Of a stretch of DNA of 64,000 nucleotides, positions 12,714-24,450 are shown in pieces. The DNA is taken from the NCBI RefSeq assembly GCF_000208745.1, contig NC_030853.1:12232097-12296096 (forward strand). Direction: 5' to 3'. The position numbers and the translations under genes are program-made. The stretch's first letter is position 1; every line of letters starts with the position of its first letter. This DNA is from Theobroma cacao. Its lineage: Eukaryota; Streptophyta; Magnoliopsida; Malvales; Malvaceae. The notes below the pieces were generated by a model, which saw only the letters and a list, made by a program, of their open reading frames with translations, was not told where the DNA came from and did not search any database.

Positions 12714-13306
12714 TCGGATTTGCCATCCATCTGTGGGTGGAAGGTCATACTAAAATCTAATCTTATGCCTAAGCCCTCTCACAATTTCCTCTACAACTTA
12801 CTCTTGAATTATAGTTCTCTATCAGACACTATCGTTACCGTAATACCATGTAGCCTTACAACCTCATTGATATAGATTTGGGCATATTGAGCTACTCTAT
12901 ACTTAGTCTTGATAGGCAAAAAGTGAGCTGACTTAGTTAGCCAATCGATTATCACCTAAATGGCATCGTAACTACCCTTAGCTCATGGCAAACCCGTTAC
13001 AAAGTCCATAGCTACATGTTTCCATTTTCACTATGGTATCGGTAATGGTTGCAATAGTCTTGAAGGTCTTTGAAGTTTAGCCTTCACTTTTTGACAATTC
13101 AAACACCTAGAGACATATTTAGCCATGTCTTTCTTTAATCCTGGCCAGTAGAAAACAAACTTCAAATCATGATACATCTTGGTGGCTCCTGAATGTATCG
13201 CATAGGCTGCCACATGAGCTTCTTCTAGTATCTCATCCCTTAGACTTTCCATGTTCGGCATGTAAACTCTTGATCGATATCTCATTGAATCATTAGTGCC
13301 ACACAT
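12714..13306 (-). pseudogene. Ty3/gypsy integrase remnant (zinc-binding domain and broken core)
   Basis: An open frame at 13306-13031 contains the H2C2 zinc-binding region (ILEEAHVAAYAIHSG, YHDLKFVFYWPGLK, CLNCQKVKA), typical of chromovirus integrase. Below 13031 the core continues in shifted frames: a VAMDFVTG-like start near 13005, a WLTKSAHFLP-like stretch near 12935 and a DRE catalytic-region relative near 12820, with several frameshifts and stops. The sequence ends near 12714, before the C-terminal end and any chromodomain, and joins the LTR directly. Not functional. Confidence 0.8.
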
Positions 13307-13970
13307 AAAGTCTCAAGCTTTATCTTCACTCATGTCTCCAAATATTTTCACCAAATATTCAACCTGATCCTAGGTAACTTTAATTTGATCTAAAATCATC
13401 AATCGAACCCTAAAATGTGCCAATAAGGCATTCAAATTATTAACCTCAAAATGTACTCCTATATTGCCTAGATCATAGAAACTCTGAACCAAAGATCATT
13501 TCTCCACTGTTACGTGTGCCAACCTTCCCATTGACTTCCGAGCAAAGGCATCCATCACCACATTAGCTTTGCTGGGATGGTAGAGTATAGTATAGTCACA
13601 ATCTTTCAACAACTCCAACCACCTATGCTATCTCAAATTCAAATCCCTCTACTAAAATATATACTTGAAACTCTTGTGATTCATATATATTTCACAAGTC
13701 TCTCCATACAAATAATGCCTCTAAATTTTCAAGACAAGTACAATCACTACTATCTCCAGATCATGCGCATGTTAGCTTTGTTCATGCTTCTTTAATTGTC
13801 GGGAGGCATCTGTTATAACTCTTTCGTGTTGCATCAACACACAACTTAATCCAATCCGTGATGCATCACAATACACAATATAACCTCTGGATCCATACGA
13901 CAGAATAAATATAGGTGCAAAAGTGAGATAGGCCTTAAGCTTCTAAAACCTATCTCCAGATCCATATCTG
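13307..13970 (-). pseudogene. Ty3/gypsy RNase H remnant
   Basis: Degenerate minus-strand frames show the gypsy RNase H pattern. A YCDASRIGLSCVLMQ segment lies near 13860 with the family's catalytic Asp. Further along are a SRQLKKHE-like segment near 13800, and a YHPSKANVVMDAFARKS segment near 13560 leading toward integrase. Stops and frameshifts separate the pieces. Upstream, at 14040, lies the gag zinc knuckle, so protease and reverse transcriptase are missing. Confidence 0.72.
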
Positions 13971-14039
13971 CCATTCTAGGAAAAGTATTTACCATTTGAC
14001 TCAGATATTCATGGTTAACCTTTACTGACTACCTTTGTA

Positions 14040-14814
14040 TTGGGCAATCTCTCATCAAATACCTAAGGTAGCCACACCCAAAGCATAACCCAACTACTTT
14101 ATGGGACTGTCCACCATGTGCTTTCTCACTATAATTACACAAAACACCCTTTTCTTTAGGGTCCAAGTTAGATGCTCTACTACACTGCTCCTGTATAGAA
14201 AGTGGGCTAAATGAATCACTATTCCTTGGTGGCCTATGCGTAAGAGTGGTTCCCTCATGACTCTAATGGTGTATCAATGTCAGACTCATAGTCACATCAG
14301 AATCTTTACAGTCCAATTGACCTTGTGTCTAAGCTCTTCGACCCTACCTCTTTCCAATCTAGATTCCATTCTTCTAGTTTCAATCATTCTAGTCATATCC
14401 ACCACTGCCGTATAGGAGGTAAACTTTTATGTGGCAAGAATTCTAAATAGCGGCTCAATTAGTTCCCTAATAAATATGTTTATCCTCTTTTGCTTTGTTA
14501 AGACCAAGTTAGAAGCATATCTTGATAATTGGCTGAACCGTACTTCATACTCCGTCACCATCATGTATAGGGTTTGTACCAACATCTCAAACTCTTGCAC
14601 CTTTGCGTCTCTTATACTCTCAGGTAAAAAGTGATCCAAAAAAGCTTGGACAAACTCTTCCCATGTCATCGAGGCTACTCTAGATAGTCTACTCCTCTTG
14701 AGTGACAGAAACCATATTCTGGCCACATTTTTTAATTTGAATCCCACCAATTCAATTGACTTGTGTGTGGAGAATCCCAAAGCTAAGCATATACATTCCA
14801 TATCCTCCAATTAG
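14040..14814 (-). pseudogene. Gag remnant with damaged zinc knuckle
   Basis: An open frame at 14810-14427 contains a gypsy capsid signature (MTWEEFVQAFLDHFLPESIRD followed shortly by EFEML and VRFSQLSRYA), as in chromovirus gag. The frame then breaks. A nucleocapsid knuckle is recognisable near 14043-14087 as CFGCGYLRYLMRDC: the CX2CX4HX4C pattern with Tyr in place of His (tat for an expected cat). The N-terminal part of gag and the 5' LTR are absent; a Sirevirus LTR begins 26 bp to the right. Confidence 0.78.
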
Positions 14815-14839
14815 GAACTTGATTGTTTCGTCTACTAAT

Positions 14840-16228
14840 TGTTGGTTCCAATGGAGTGTTAAAAGGGGTGAATAGTAGTTGAAAGATATCTTGAAATCAA
14901 CTCTTGAGCTTTAAAAATATTTTGGGTTATTTGAAATAGAAGGTTTAAAACTTGTTGAAGCTAAAACACACAAAGTAAGGAAAAGTGGACAAAATACAAA
15001 TATTTATAGTGGTTCAGTCCCCTTGACCTACATCCACTACTTGATCTCCTAATCAAGGATTTTCAACCTAACTTCACTAAACTAGTGGAATTAACAGCTT
15101 CCACCAAGCTTTTACAAAGTGAGCTTCTAACCCAAGCTTTAAACCATTACAACAACCCTTAAATTGCCTTGCACACTCTGATTAATCAAGAAATGAAAAA
15201 TATATGGAGTCCAATTGATCACCTAACTGATCTAAGATGTATAAATTCAAGCTCAAACACTTTACAAAGGATAAAAGTGAAGAACAAGTGTGTAAGACAA
15301 AGTTTTTGCTCTTTTTGGCTCTCTAAAACTCAATGGAACTTCTCTATCTTCTTTTTGATTGTCAAAGGGCTTTTTGTACTTAGAAGATCACATTTAGTCG
15401 TTGGAGACAAATTTTGCTCATTGGAAACAATTCTAGCCTAGTTTTAGTCGTTATTTTGCCCCTTTATGCTTAAATTCAAATGTGCAGACAATGCTTCAAT
15501 AATCAGTTAAAGGCAACCTTTAACCGATTAAGCTTTCTCTAACTTACAATGTTTGTCAATTCTCTTCACTATGTTAAGTAGTTAAAGGAAACTATAACCA
15601 ATTAAGAGCTTTTTCTTTTGGAACACTTTCAAGCGTTGTTTTTCACTAGCCTTCTTTCAATCGATTAATGCTCCCTTTAACTAATTGAAGTTTCTCTCTC
15701 TTCATCCTTAACTAATTAAAATGGTCTTCAACCGATTAAGAAATATTCAAATTTGAATTTCTTCGTTTAGCACCCTTTAAAGGTCAACATCACTTTGAAT
15801 TTAAATTTTGGCACTTCTTGGTACTTCAAGCTTGAGTTTTAACCGGTTAACCAAAGTTTAACCCATTAACCCCTTTGGTTAACCAATTAACACCTTTCTA
15901 TTTTGCATGCAGCACCTCATTAATTAGTTTTGTCTTGTGCTAGTTGATTAAAGCTTTTCTGTTTTCTTTTAAGTGCAGTGCCCTACTTTGCCTTAACTGA
16001 TTAAGGCTTCATGTTAATTAGTTAACAACATTCTATTTTTACTAAGTCTTTCATTCTTTGCTCCTTTCACTGATTAATCATTCTTGTATTGTGGCAATCT
16101 TTTTAACTTGCTTTCAAACAACATTTTCATCAAGAGATTCTATCTTAATCCTGCACACTTAAATAATGTAGTAAGAAGTCAAAGAATAAGGAATGTTTTG
16201 TTATCATCAAAAATATACAGAGTCAACA
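14840..16228 (-). mobile_element. Sirevirus-type copia 3' LTR
   Basis: Plus-strand ends are TGTTGGTTCC and GAGTCAACA. On minus it starts TGTTGACTCTG with a 'tttttgatgataac' block and ends with ...ccattggaaccaaca, as Sirevirus LTRs do. Length is 1389 bp. The U3 part (plus 15480-16090) holds many TTAACCGATTAA/TTAACCGGTTAA-type palindromes. A weak TATA-like ataaagggg (minus) lies near 15462. It is followed at 16229 by the polypurine tract, which fixes it as the 3' LTR of a minus-strand element. Confidence 0.8.
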
Positions 16229-17080
16229 TTCTCCCTTTTTTCTAATGATGACAAAACACTCCTGGATTAAGATTGCAATGTTTATGTTCATTTTGCATTT
16301 ATGTGTAAATTAGGGATTGCTCCCCCTATATATGTGCTTGAGAAAAATGATGAAGAATGTAAATATTTTCTTGCATATTTATTGTATATCTATTTACACA
16401 TTCAACATAGATATCCATTTGCACCTCAACCATTGATATATAAATATTCATGAGCAACCATGGATTTTCATATTAATTAACCAAAAATTGCTCACAGACA
16501 TCGTACAAAACAATGCAACGTTCCGAACAACAATAATTGTTCACATAAACGAACAAAATAAATTAACAGTCAATCCTATCTTCTATTTTCGCCCCCTTTT
16601 TGCCATCAATCAAAAGAGGGGTTTTTCCTTTTTTTTTTCTCTAGTCTAAGTTAGTGGGGGATTCATCGTGCCTAAATCAGTGACTAAGGGTTGAACATGG
16701 AGAGGTTCAAGAGTTTCAGGTTCAGATGAAGATGAGGATATGGGTTATGGGGAAACAGCTATAGGTTTAAGAGTTGTCTTAGGAAAGGATGTAATCAGTC
16801 TAGCAAATTTTCTTCCTCAGAAGACTTTGGTTTTGGTGGCTATTGTCTTTCTGCCTCTTCTAAAAGGTTTTGCCTATGTGGATTTAACTTTCGTTGTCCT
16901 CTAGCTTGTTTGACTCATCTTCTAGTACTCTAGATTTGGCCCCTGCTTGCTCATCTTAGTTTTCCTTTACAAGTTGGTTGATGCAGTCAGAAACTAGGAT
17001 TTCTTCTAAGGTGGTAAGATTTTCTTTTGAGGGATTTTCAATGTTTTCTGTTTGGAAATCATGCTCAACAATAATCCATC
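16229..17080 (-). pseudogene. Sirevirus 3' region: polypurine tracts and extra-ORF remnant
   Basis: Immediately inside the LTR the minus strand reads aaaaaagggagaa, the polypurine tract. Further purine-rich tracts occur near 16317 and 16593, the repeated arrangement known for Sireviruses. From about 16640 to 17080 the minus strand has a degenerate, Ser/Glu/Lys-rich frame (a SSSSEPETLEPL segment near 16735). This resembles the variable extra ORF lying between pol and 3' LTR in this lineage. It is interrupted by stops. The rest of the element is missing; another repeat begins near 17081. Confidence 0.55.
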
Positions 17081-17857
17081 AAATCATTCAACTATGTTTT
17101 CAACTTTACATACTCAAATAGTTTCGAAAGTGGTGTACCCACTCGCCTCGAAAGTTGATTTTTACCAAGTACGGGAAAGTCTACATTAACAAAATTTTTT
17201 GAGTTTCAACGATTCCTAAACACCAAAATAAATATTTCAGTTAATACTTAGCCTAGGAATTGTGTAATAATTGTTCTATGCTACTTTGAACTATTTGAGT
17301 TTGCCTGAACTAATTTTTTATACTAAATCCATTGCTCATCAAAATACCCATTTAGAGAAACCCATAAAATCAACATTCGTACCTTAAGTGAGCTATAGCA
17401 AGTGAGAAAATCCACCCAAATCCTCTAGTTCACAAACATCAATAATTCTGGAACAATAAACCTTACTTTCATAATTAAAAATCCAAGATTTAAAGATTCA
17501 AGAGTGGGAAAAATCTCATTTTCTCATTTAAAACCCAAAACTAAGCTCAAATCTTTAAAAAATGGTGATTTTGAGCCGAAATGGGTTGTAAGAGCTTAAA
17601 AGTTAGGGTTTTACCTTGCAAATGCAAATGAGGGCTAACAACTCTCAAAATATGTGGTATATTTATGAGGTAGGTTGTGAAAATGCATTTTTACCCCTTT
17701 TATTTTTCTAAAATCGATGAAATGTATTGATACATTTGGCCCATATATTGATAAATTTAGTTTTGGAAAAATTGTATCGATACATTATGAACATGTATCG
17801 ATACATTTGAAATAGAATGCAGTTTCTAAGATAAATTACCTATAAAACCTGTCTAGT
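17081..17857 (-). mobile_element. LTR-like fragment with ATGTATCGATACAT palindromes (family C)
   Basis: No coding frame. The composition (gggttttaccttgc, aaatgagggctaacaact) resembles plant LTR/leader sequence. Within 110 bp (17720-17806) there are four related palindromes; perfect ones are at 17773-17784 (TGTATCGATACA) and 17793-17806 (ATGTATCGATACAT). I could not find both ends, so the boundaries and orientation are guesses. Confidence 0.4.
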
Positions 17858-17949
17858 TTATTTACATTAAATACCATTTTAGTAAATGTCCTCATTTTTT
17901 CTTCTTTCCTTTTTGCTCTCCATTTACTTAATATATTTAATGTAAATAA
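17858..17949. repeat. Imperfect 92-bp hairpin
   Basis: The 16-base arm TTATTTACATTAAATA at 17858-17873 is matched exactly by its reverse complement at 17934-17949. Inside it a second pair of arms, AGTAAATG (17881-17888) and CATTTACT (17921-17928), continues the stem. It could be a small foldback element or part of a neighbouring repeat. Confidence 0.7.
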
Positions 17950-18840
17950 GGAAACACCCCCCACTTGGATTTAATAAAAATATAAAAAAATCAAAATCCA
18001 AAAGAATGAAAATCTAAATTTTGGTTTCAAAAACCAAATAAAAAAAGTTCGACTAAAATTAATTTGTAGCTCCCATTTACCTTAGCAACCATACTCTAAA
18101 AATTATGGAAAAATCATTTTTGTTTATCTAAATATTGAGGGAATCATTACTGCCATTTTTTATTTTTAAAAGATTATTCTATAAAAATCACATATTTTAA
18201 CCGCTTCAAGACTTAGAAAAATTTCTACTTTAGCAGTCCATGAATTCTTTTTGAAAGTCAAAACTAAGTTTGATATTCAAAACATGAAATCTATATGCTC
18301 ACCTAAGGATTTCCTAACTTATCCTCTTGCACAAGGTAGGATTTTAGAACTTCAGCAAGATTGGAGTACAAACAGCCATGATTTTGCAAGTCCTTGTTAC
18401 ACAAAAATAAGTTTGCAACAAACTATTTGTGCACAAACATCATCAGATCACCACCCAAACAAAGTCATTAGAAGTTGTAAATTTTCAAAGGTTGAGATCA
18501 TCCTCTTGACCTTCTACCCTTAAAACATCATGCACAAACTCCTTCTCTTAGTCCTTCAAACAAATTTCGAAAACAAATCTTGTTATACTACAAGATTTTA
18601 TAGATATGAATTTTCTTAAAACAAATCCATAAAATCTTTAAAAATTTATTAAAACTGGATTTTAAATCTATAAATCAAGACTTTAAAGGACTTTTAAAAT
18701 ATAAATCATATTTAGGAAACTCCATTTAGAGTTGTTCAAAAAATATTTTTCAAACTTTGCATCCAATCAACATATAAACAAAAATAGTTTTTGTAATCTT
18801 CAACAATTAAACTTAAAACTAGATCAAATTAATAAAAAGA
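17950..18840 (-). mobile_element. Non-coding interior next to the LTR at 18855
   Basis: AT-rich with no credible reading frame. On minus the primer-binding site at 18841-18854 is followed leftward by this leader-like sequence. At its far end the minus strand reads aagtggggggtg near 17961-17950, which resembles a polypurine tract, but the sequence beyond it does not match the LTR. The element is therefore incomplete. The frame at 18251-18523 is on the opposite strand and is probably chance. Confidence 0.4.
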
Positions 18841-18854
18841 GGCTTTGATACCAC
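18841..18854 (-). promoter_or_regulatory. Primer-binding site (initiator tRNA-Met type)
   Basis: The minus strand reads TGGTATCAAAGCC immediately after the LTR end, one base off the usual TGGTATCAGAGC primer-binding core. This fixes the orientation of the adjoining LTR as minus. Confidence 0.75.
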
Positions 18855-20763
18855 TGTTAGGGATTGGAAACATGCTAAGGCGGATCATACACAGTGGAAT
18901 ATTAAAAATTTTCATCCCCTAAGTCATGGATCACTTTAATTGAAACTACTTTAGAGAAACCACAAGCAAAAGATTTCGACATGTACTTGAAAGTTCGATG
19001 CCTGCCTTCCTTTGGTGAAGGCCTCCTTGGTTTTGCTCTTCTTGTACATCAATTAGGACTTATTAAACCATAACAACACAGTTGTCTTACCTCTAATGAT
19101 GATCCATATAGTGATTTGTCAAAATCTCGTAGCTAATAGTGAGTGAATTCCTTAGTCAAAGTTTGTGCTAGCAAACTCTCAACTTCGAACTTCCTTGTGT
19201 TTTTCTTTTTTGGTTATGATCCTATCTCAACAAATGAGAGACTAAAATTAGAATTTTTTTGTACATTCAAGGGGTGACTAAAGGATCCTTTTATAGAGTA
19301 AATTGACATACTTCATGCCCTATAAGGATTAGAAGATGTCTTGGGCTAATTGGGCCTAATTGGACCTTTGTTTAATTACATAAATTTAATTAACTTTCAA
19401 ACTTATGTGTAACTAGGCCCAATTGTATAAAACACATAAATCAAGTCCAAAACAAAGCCAAAGGGATTAATTCATGTTGGGTTGATATCCCTCGCCTAAC
19501 CAAGAGAAATCGTAAATCTCATGTTTTATGGATTTTGCTAATTCTCCTTTGCTTTATATTCCATCAAATCACATTTGATTTACCCTAATACATAATTAGA
19601 TTAAACCGTTATAAAATCAATTAGATCACATTCGATTGAACTCAAATTAATTTGGACAATTCGCCTTATGTATGTGACCCATTAGGTTTTTAATTATGTT
19701 GGCAATGAATTTAATTATTATCCTAAATCATATTTAGAATTAGATTAATCAAATCTCCATTTAATTAATCTCAAATCTCTAATTGATCAATCTATACTCA
19801 TTTACCAAGATTGATGTCTAGCAACACATCGTAGCCCCCAATTATGAGAAAGGTCAATGTGGTTTGACCAACGTAGTCAGTGCACGTTTATCTAGTAATT
19901 CAATTCCATCATCTTTATGTCTTTCCATGTTTGCTATTGACTTTAAAATTTGCTTAATGAAGATTCCATGAAAACTCACTTTTCTCAAATCCTCATTATA
20001 CCTTGGCCAAGGATTTGCATAAGAGCAAATACAAGTCAAATAGTCTATAAGATACTTCCCATTGCATATCACTAGGGTGATGATTCCTATTTGGACAATT
20101 CATATACCTACATATAATTCATGCTATACCCAATGACAACCTTTTTTAGCATCCTTAATTAGGACCTAAAGAGATAGAATCAAAGTATAACACTTTTTGT
20201 ACAAGATAACAATGGTGTCGCAAGTCTAAGGATCATTTACATAACTATCACTTGAGAATTATCCCCATAGACACTTAAATGAATGACCAAATGGAATTCT
20301 TTTGTCGGGTCATGTTCAATGCACTCGTTCTAGCTTGAACAAGTACCCACATGTTTGTTCTAAGTATCCTTATACTATCAATCTAAGAGATCAATTGCCT
20401 ACCAATGCGAGGAACATAACATGCGCTGACCTTCGAGCATTATAGGTGCCCCATCTCTATAATACAATGGCTAAGAACATTTAAGATATATGCTTTGATG
20501 CACAAGAATGTCATAATTGTAACTCTTTACAATCTCTTTGCAAATCATAAGTTTATCTAAGGGCTTTATCTAAGAAGTGAATAGTAAACTATTTCACATG
20601 CATTGACTTATTGATAAAGTGAATAACTCAATATTTATTAATAAAAAGATAAACGAATATCCAAAATACAAGAAAAAAAAGTGTATCTCTAATCCAATTC
20701 AATTGGCTTCTAAGGCATATACTTATAGGTGCAATATCATTTTTCCCTTATCCCTCACTAACA
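18855..20763 (-). mobile_element. 5' LTR of an incomplete retrotransposon
   Basis: Plus-strand ends are TGTTAGGGATTGG and CCCTCACTAACA, giving imperfect inverted ends TGTTAG...CTAACA over 1909 bp. The primer-binding site on the left shows it is a 5' LTR on minus. No coding capacity. The 3' LTR was not found to the left. The right edge abuts LINE coding remnants. The copia/gypsy assignment is not decided by what is visible; the primer and LTR style favour copia. Confidence 0.65.
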
Positions 20764-22110
20764 TTTATCATAATGTGGTTCTTATAGGTTTAGGCAGTTT
20801 AATTGGAGATGGTCATAAGATATCATTCTAGCATGATTCTTGGCTTGATGATATTCCTCTAAAATTTCCTATCCTCATATTTTTTCCTTGGTTGAAAAGA
20901 AAGTTGGTTTCTTACATGAGTATGGTATCTGGGTGATGGTAAATGGATTTGGGAAGTTATACTTAAAAGGAGGCTATTTAATTGGGAGGAAAGTCAATAG
21001 GTGGGTTTCAATCAAACAATTAGGGACATTACTCTGAATCCTAATATAAGGGATAAGATTATTTGGAAAGGATCATCGTGTGGATTATATAACGCAAAAG
21101 ATTTTTGTAATGTTGTTTACACGGGTGATTATAGCAACAGATTGGTTTGGAAATCGATGTGCAATGGCCTTACACCTCTTGAGGTGGAAGTTTTTTGCTG
21201 GTTTTTATTGTAGGGCAGATTATCAGTTAAATCTAAATTGTTGAGAAGGGTTTCTTATCGAGTAATTTGACTAGTTGTTTGTTGTGTATAAATGAGGTGG
21301 AAACACTTGATCATCTTTTCTTTAACTGTGTGGAAAGTTGAAAAGTTTGGGTTGATTGGTGTCATGAAAGAGGCATTTTGTGGACCACCCCTAACAATGC
21401 TTGGCACTTTTTCAATGCTTGGAATGGCTTGATTTTTAATTGTGATAGTTTACAATTTTGGAGAATGGCTTTATATGGCATTGTGTGCTCTATTTGGCTA
21501 TTTCATAACAATTTGGTTTTTATTGGAAAGGTATGGGATAGTTCACAGCTTTATGATAAAATTAAAACTAAAGTTGCTTGGTGGGCTAAGTCTAAGTGGT
21601 GGGATCTCTTAGTGTTTATTTTAGATATTTTTCGAAATCCAAGTTTAGTTAAGAATACCATTAGTTTGAAAAAAGAGAGTGTTGATTTTCAATGGAGACA
21701 TCCTAGGCTTGGTCAGCTTAAATTCAACATTAATGGGGCATTTAGAGGATGTCCAAGTCATACTAGAATTGGTGGTGTGCTTAGGGATCATGAAGGTAGA
21801 GTTAAACTACAATTTCAAAGGCTACGAGATGAGTTGACACTAACTTGGTTGAGATTTTAGCTATGAAAAAGGCTTTTATTTTGTTTGTAGTTTCTACATG
21901 GGTTGGTTCTTATGAGTTAGTTATTGAAAATGACTTTACCAATGCAGTTAAACGGACTTGTGAGCTTGTTGGAGCTCCTTGGAGGTTTCAAAATATTATG
22001 TTATGTTTTGAAAAGCTTAAATCGAGAGTTGGCAATTGGGAGATTTGGTATTATCTGTTGTTGAATTTCTTCACACAAATGCGCATATTGCAACAAATAA
22101 TATATAAATA
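20764..22110 (+). pseudogene. L1-type LINE, zinc-binding and RNase H-like C-terminus
   Basis: From about 20790 shifted frames give GLGSLIGDGHKISF and HDSWLDDIPL, the end of the plant LINE reverse transcriptase ORF. Around 21250-21340 a zinc-binding segment, LLCINEVETLDHLFFNC, is visible, matching the zf-RVT family. The 21378-21860 frame runs on to QLKFNINGAFRGC and IGGVLRDHEG, an RNase H-like domain with Asn where this family usually has the catalytic Asp (D-G-A becomes N-G-A). The 21845-22111 frame continues it (VEILAMKKAF, ELVIENDFTNAV). Frameshifts and stops make it a pseudogene. The catalytic RT core is missing at the left. Confidence 0.85.
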
Positions 22111-23654
22111 AGTAGAGTGTCAAATCCCATATGGAATTGCACCAACTTAAGCTAAGTACTAAATTTGTGGCAAACTATTTTTATGCAAGTATTCAAAATT
22201 AAAAGATTAATTGAAAGCAAAACTGAACTAAAAAACCAAAACTAATAAGTGAATAACAAAGTTTAGTAGAAACACAATTAATTAAAAGCCTAGGATAATA
22301 ATATCCCTCAACACTACATCTGAATCCTCTTTCTCTCTCCAAACTTACTTCAATGGATTGAGTTGCCAAACTAGAATCTCAAGCTATTTACAAGTCTTTG
22401 TGGAGGTACTCACAGAAATATATATCTCAATTAATTTACTATATGTCTATTTAAATGCAACTGAAGACAGATTCATTAAGTTTATACTCTAATCTTGGCT
22501 ACATGCAACACATAGGTATATATTTGTCCTATATACAAATCAAATCACCTTATTAATTAAGTGAATTTGAACACATGCTATTCCATTCATGGCCTAATCT
22601 AAACTCCCTTCATCAAATTATATTTAGATATCGAAATCAATCTAATTGGTGATCAAGCAATTAAAAGCAGGGAACACAAAATTAGAATAAACAACACATA
22701 TTCCATTGAAAATAAGCAAAAGAGAGATTAAAAATCTAAATTACGTATTGAGTTCCATCATAATCCTAGAAAAATTAAATTAGTTCATAGTATTAACTAA
22801 AGACATCATCCAAAGAAAAGTAACCATTAATCCAAGTCAAAGAAAGTAAGAGAAAAACAAAAGTAGCGAGAGAGAAACTAATAGTTTAAAGCTTTTTTAT
22901 CACAATGCTCCCTAAAATTCTCTTGCTTTCTTGCTTTGTCTTTTTTACTCTTTTTCTCTAGAATAGTTGCTTCTTATCTTCTCTTGAGAACCTTTGAAAA
23001 AGGCCCCTTAAATAGTCCTTAAAAGCCCTAGTTTTAAAAATCCCATCAAAGCATATTTTTGGAAGTTTATCTAGCGTCGTAGCTTTGCTTTCCTTGGGGC
23101 CGTGGAACCGTGGTCTCAAACCAATGTATGGTGCATCAACTTCCACCAATGCCACGACGCTTTGCTCTCAGGTCTTACTATGGTACTCTAGTGCATCTTG
23201 GCACCGTAGCCTTTAGCAACTCAAAGCTGCGGCCTTCATCCATGAGCTGTCTTGTGCAAAATTTTAGCAGTCCAGCCTCTCCAAACATGATTTTTGCCTT
23301 GATCTGATCTGAAATGGGCATAGTGATAAATAAAAAGTTGCAACCCTACCTCTTAGCTTTCCAATGGCTTAAGAATCAAGTCAATTGAACTTTTGTAGCT
23401 CAAGTTTTGCTGAAAATACTGTAGTATGTACGAACAAAATCATCACCATACTTCATGGATTTTCATCAACTAAAGCCTTTTTATCAAATCTCCTACAAAA
23501 ACAATAAACTAAATCAACAATAACTAAACTTAAAGTAATTTAAAGCAAAATAACATAAAATTAAACTAACCTAACTTAAACTAAACTAATCAACATGTAT
23601 TAAACTAAATTAAGATAAATAACTAAAATACATAAATTCCAAATCTAAAATCTT
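22111..23654. mobile_element. Insertion in the LINE; Athila/Tat-spacer-like repeat
   Basis: The LINE RNase H ends near 22110 and a LINE-tail-like sequence resumes near 23655, so this 1.5 kb appears inserted. It begins aagtagagtgtcaaatccc, resembling a motif widespread in plant Athila/Tat non-coding regions. It also has a GC-richer block (23070-23250) with repeated cgtagc/cgtggc words. No coding frame is convincing. Ends and target duplication could not be established. Confidence 0.4.
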
Positions 23655-24092
23655 AAAAACTTAGTTATTTCTCTTTGAGTGTGCTCTGTTTTGGTCATGG
23701 TGTTAGCTGTGATCGATATTGCTGCAGCGATTATTGTGTTGTGCATTATTATGATTGTTCTCTTCTGGATTTTGCATTGTTTTCTGGGATTTTGGTTGGA
23801 AGAGTTTTGTGATGCAGTTGTGCAGTTGTTTTGTGCTCCGTTATTTTGTGAGTTGATTTCGCCATTTTCAGAGTTGTTTTTTTCTGGTTCTTGATTGATT
23901 TGGCGTATAATTATATAGGTTATTCTTATATATATATATTTGGTTTTCTTGGGAGTTGTTTCTTGTTCATGTTGTTATTGTGGCTTTGGTTAGTTTGTTT
24001 TTTGTTTCACGAACTACCAACTGCCTGTTCTGGTTGTAAGTACAAGGAAATTCTTGTTCCTTGATTATAGTAACTTATACCTTTAAAAAAAA
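23655..24092 (+). mobile_element. LINE 3' untranslated region with short poly-A tail
   Basis: Very G/T-rich plus-strand sequence (repeated gttgttttg, tttctgg) typical of plant L1 3' UTRs. It ends ctttaaaaaaaaa at about 24081-24092. The unit that follows (aacatgaaaatg...) has an independent duplicate at 25732 without any LINE before it, which supports 24092 as the insertion end. The open frame at 23679-23894 lies in this UTR and is not a credible gene. Confidence 0.5.
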
Positions 24093-24450
24093 ACATGAAA
24101 ATGTTGTAAAAATGATAACGATTGCTACTGTGATTACTTTTTTATCTTGCCTTTATGATGGATGATAGAGCTTGAAGTTAAAGTTGGAAATCAGTATAAC
24201 TTGGAAAAGTCAGCAGATTTATTTGGCAATTTACAGGAAGCAACCCAAATGACTTGAAGGCTGCTAGCTCAGTCTACTCCACCCCACCTAACCCACCAAA
24301 TTAAACTAGACTGTCTTCCCTTGATCGACATTTACTAGCTGTGGAGAGAATATTGGAGATTTGTTGTCAGAACACCAAAGACTTGGAGACATATATACAT
24401 GCCATATCATTATCAAGTTACCTTTGGTTCATAACTTTAAGCATTAAAAG
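24092..24450 (+). repeat. Direct duplication, copy 1
   Basis: Matches 25732-26110 over about 370 bp with small indels. Both copies share ttggaaatcagtataacttg, agtcagcagatttatttggc, the ctccaccccacctaac block and atatgccatatcat-type ends. No coding frame is conserved between the copies. The surrounding sequence does not resemble the retroelements nearby, so this could be ancestral low-copy DNA. Confidence 0.8.

Noticed and set aside
14431..14634. Plus-strand open frame of 67 residues
   Set aside because: Shadow of the minus-strand gag remnant.
18251..18523. 90-residue frame as a possible gag remnant
   Set aside because: No capsid or knuckle motif, and the strand is opposite to the primer-binding site orientation.
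23679..23894. Hydrophobic 71-residue frame that looks like a small membrane protein
   Set aside because: It sits in G/T-rich LINE 3' UTR-like sequence before the poly-A tail; hydrophobicity follows from the base composition.
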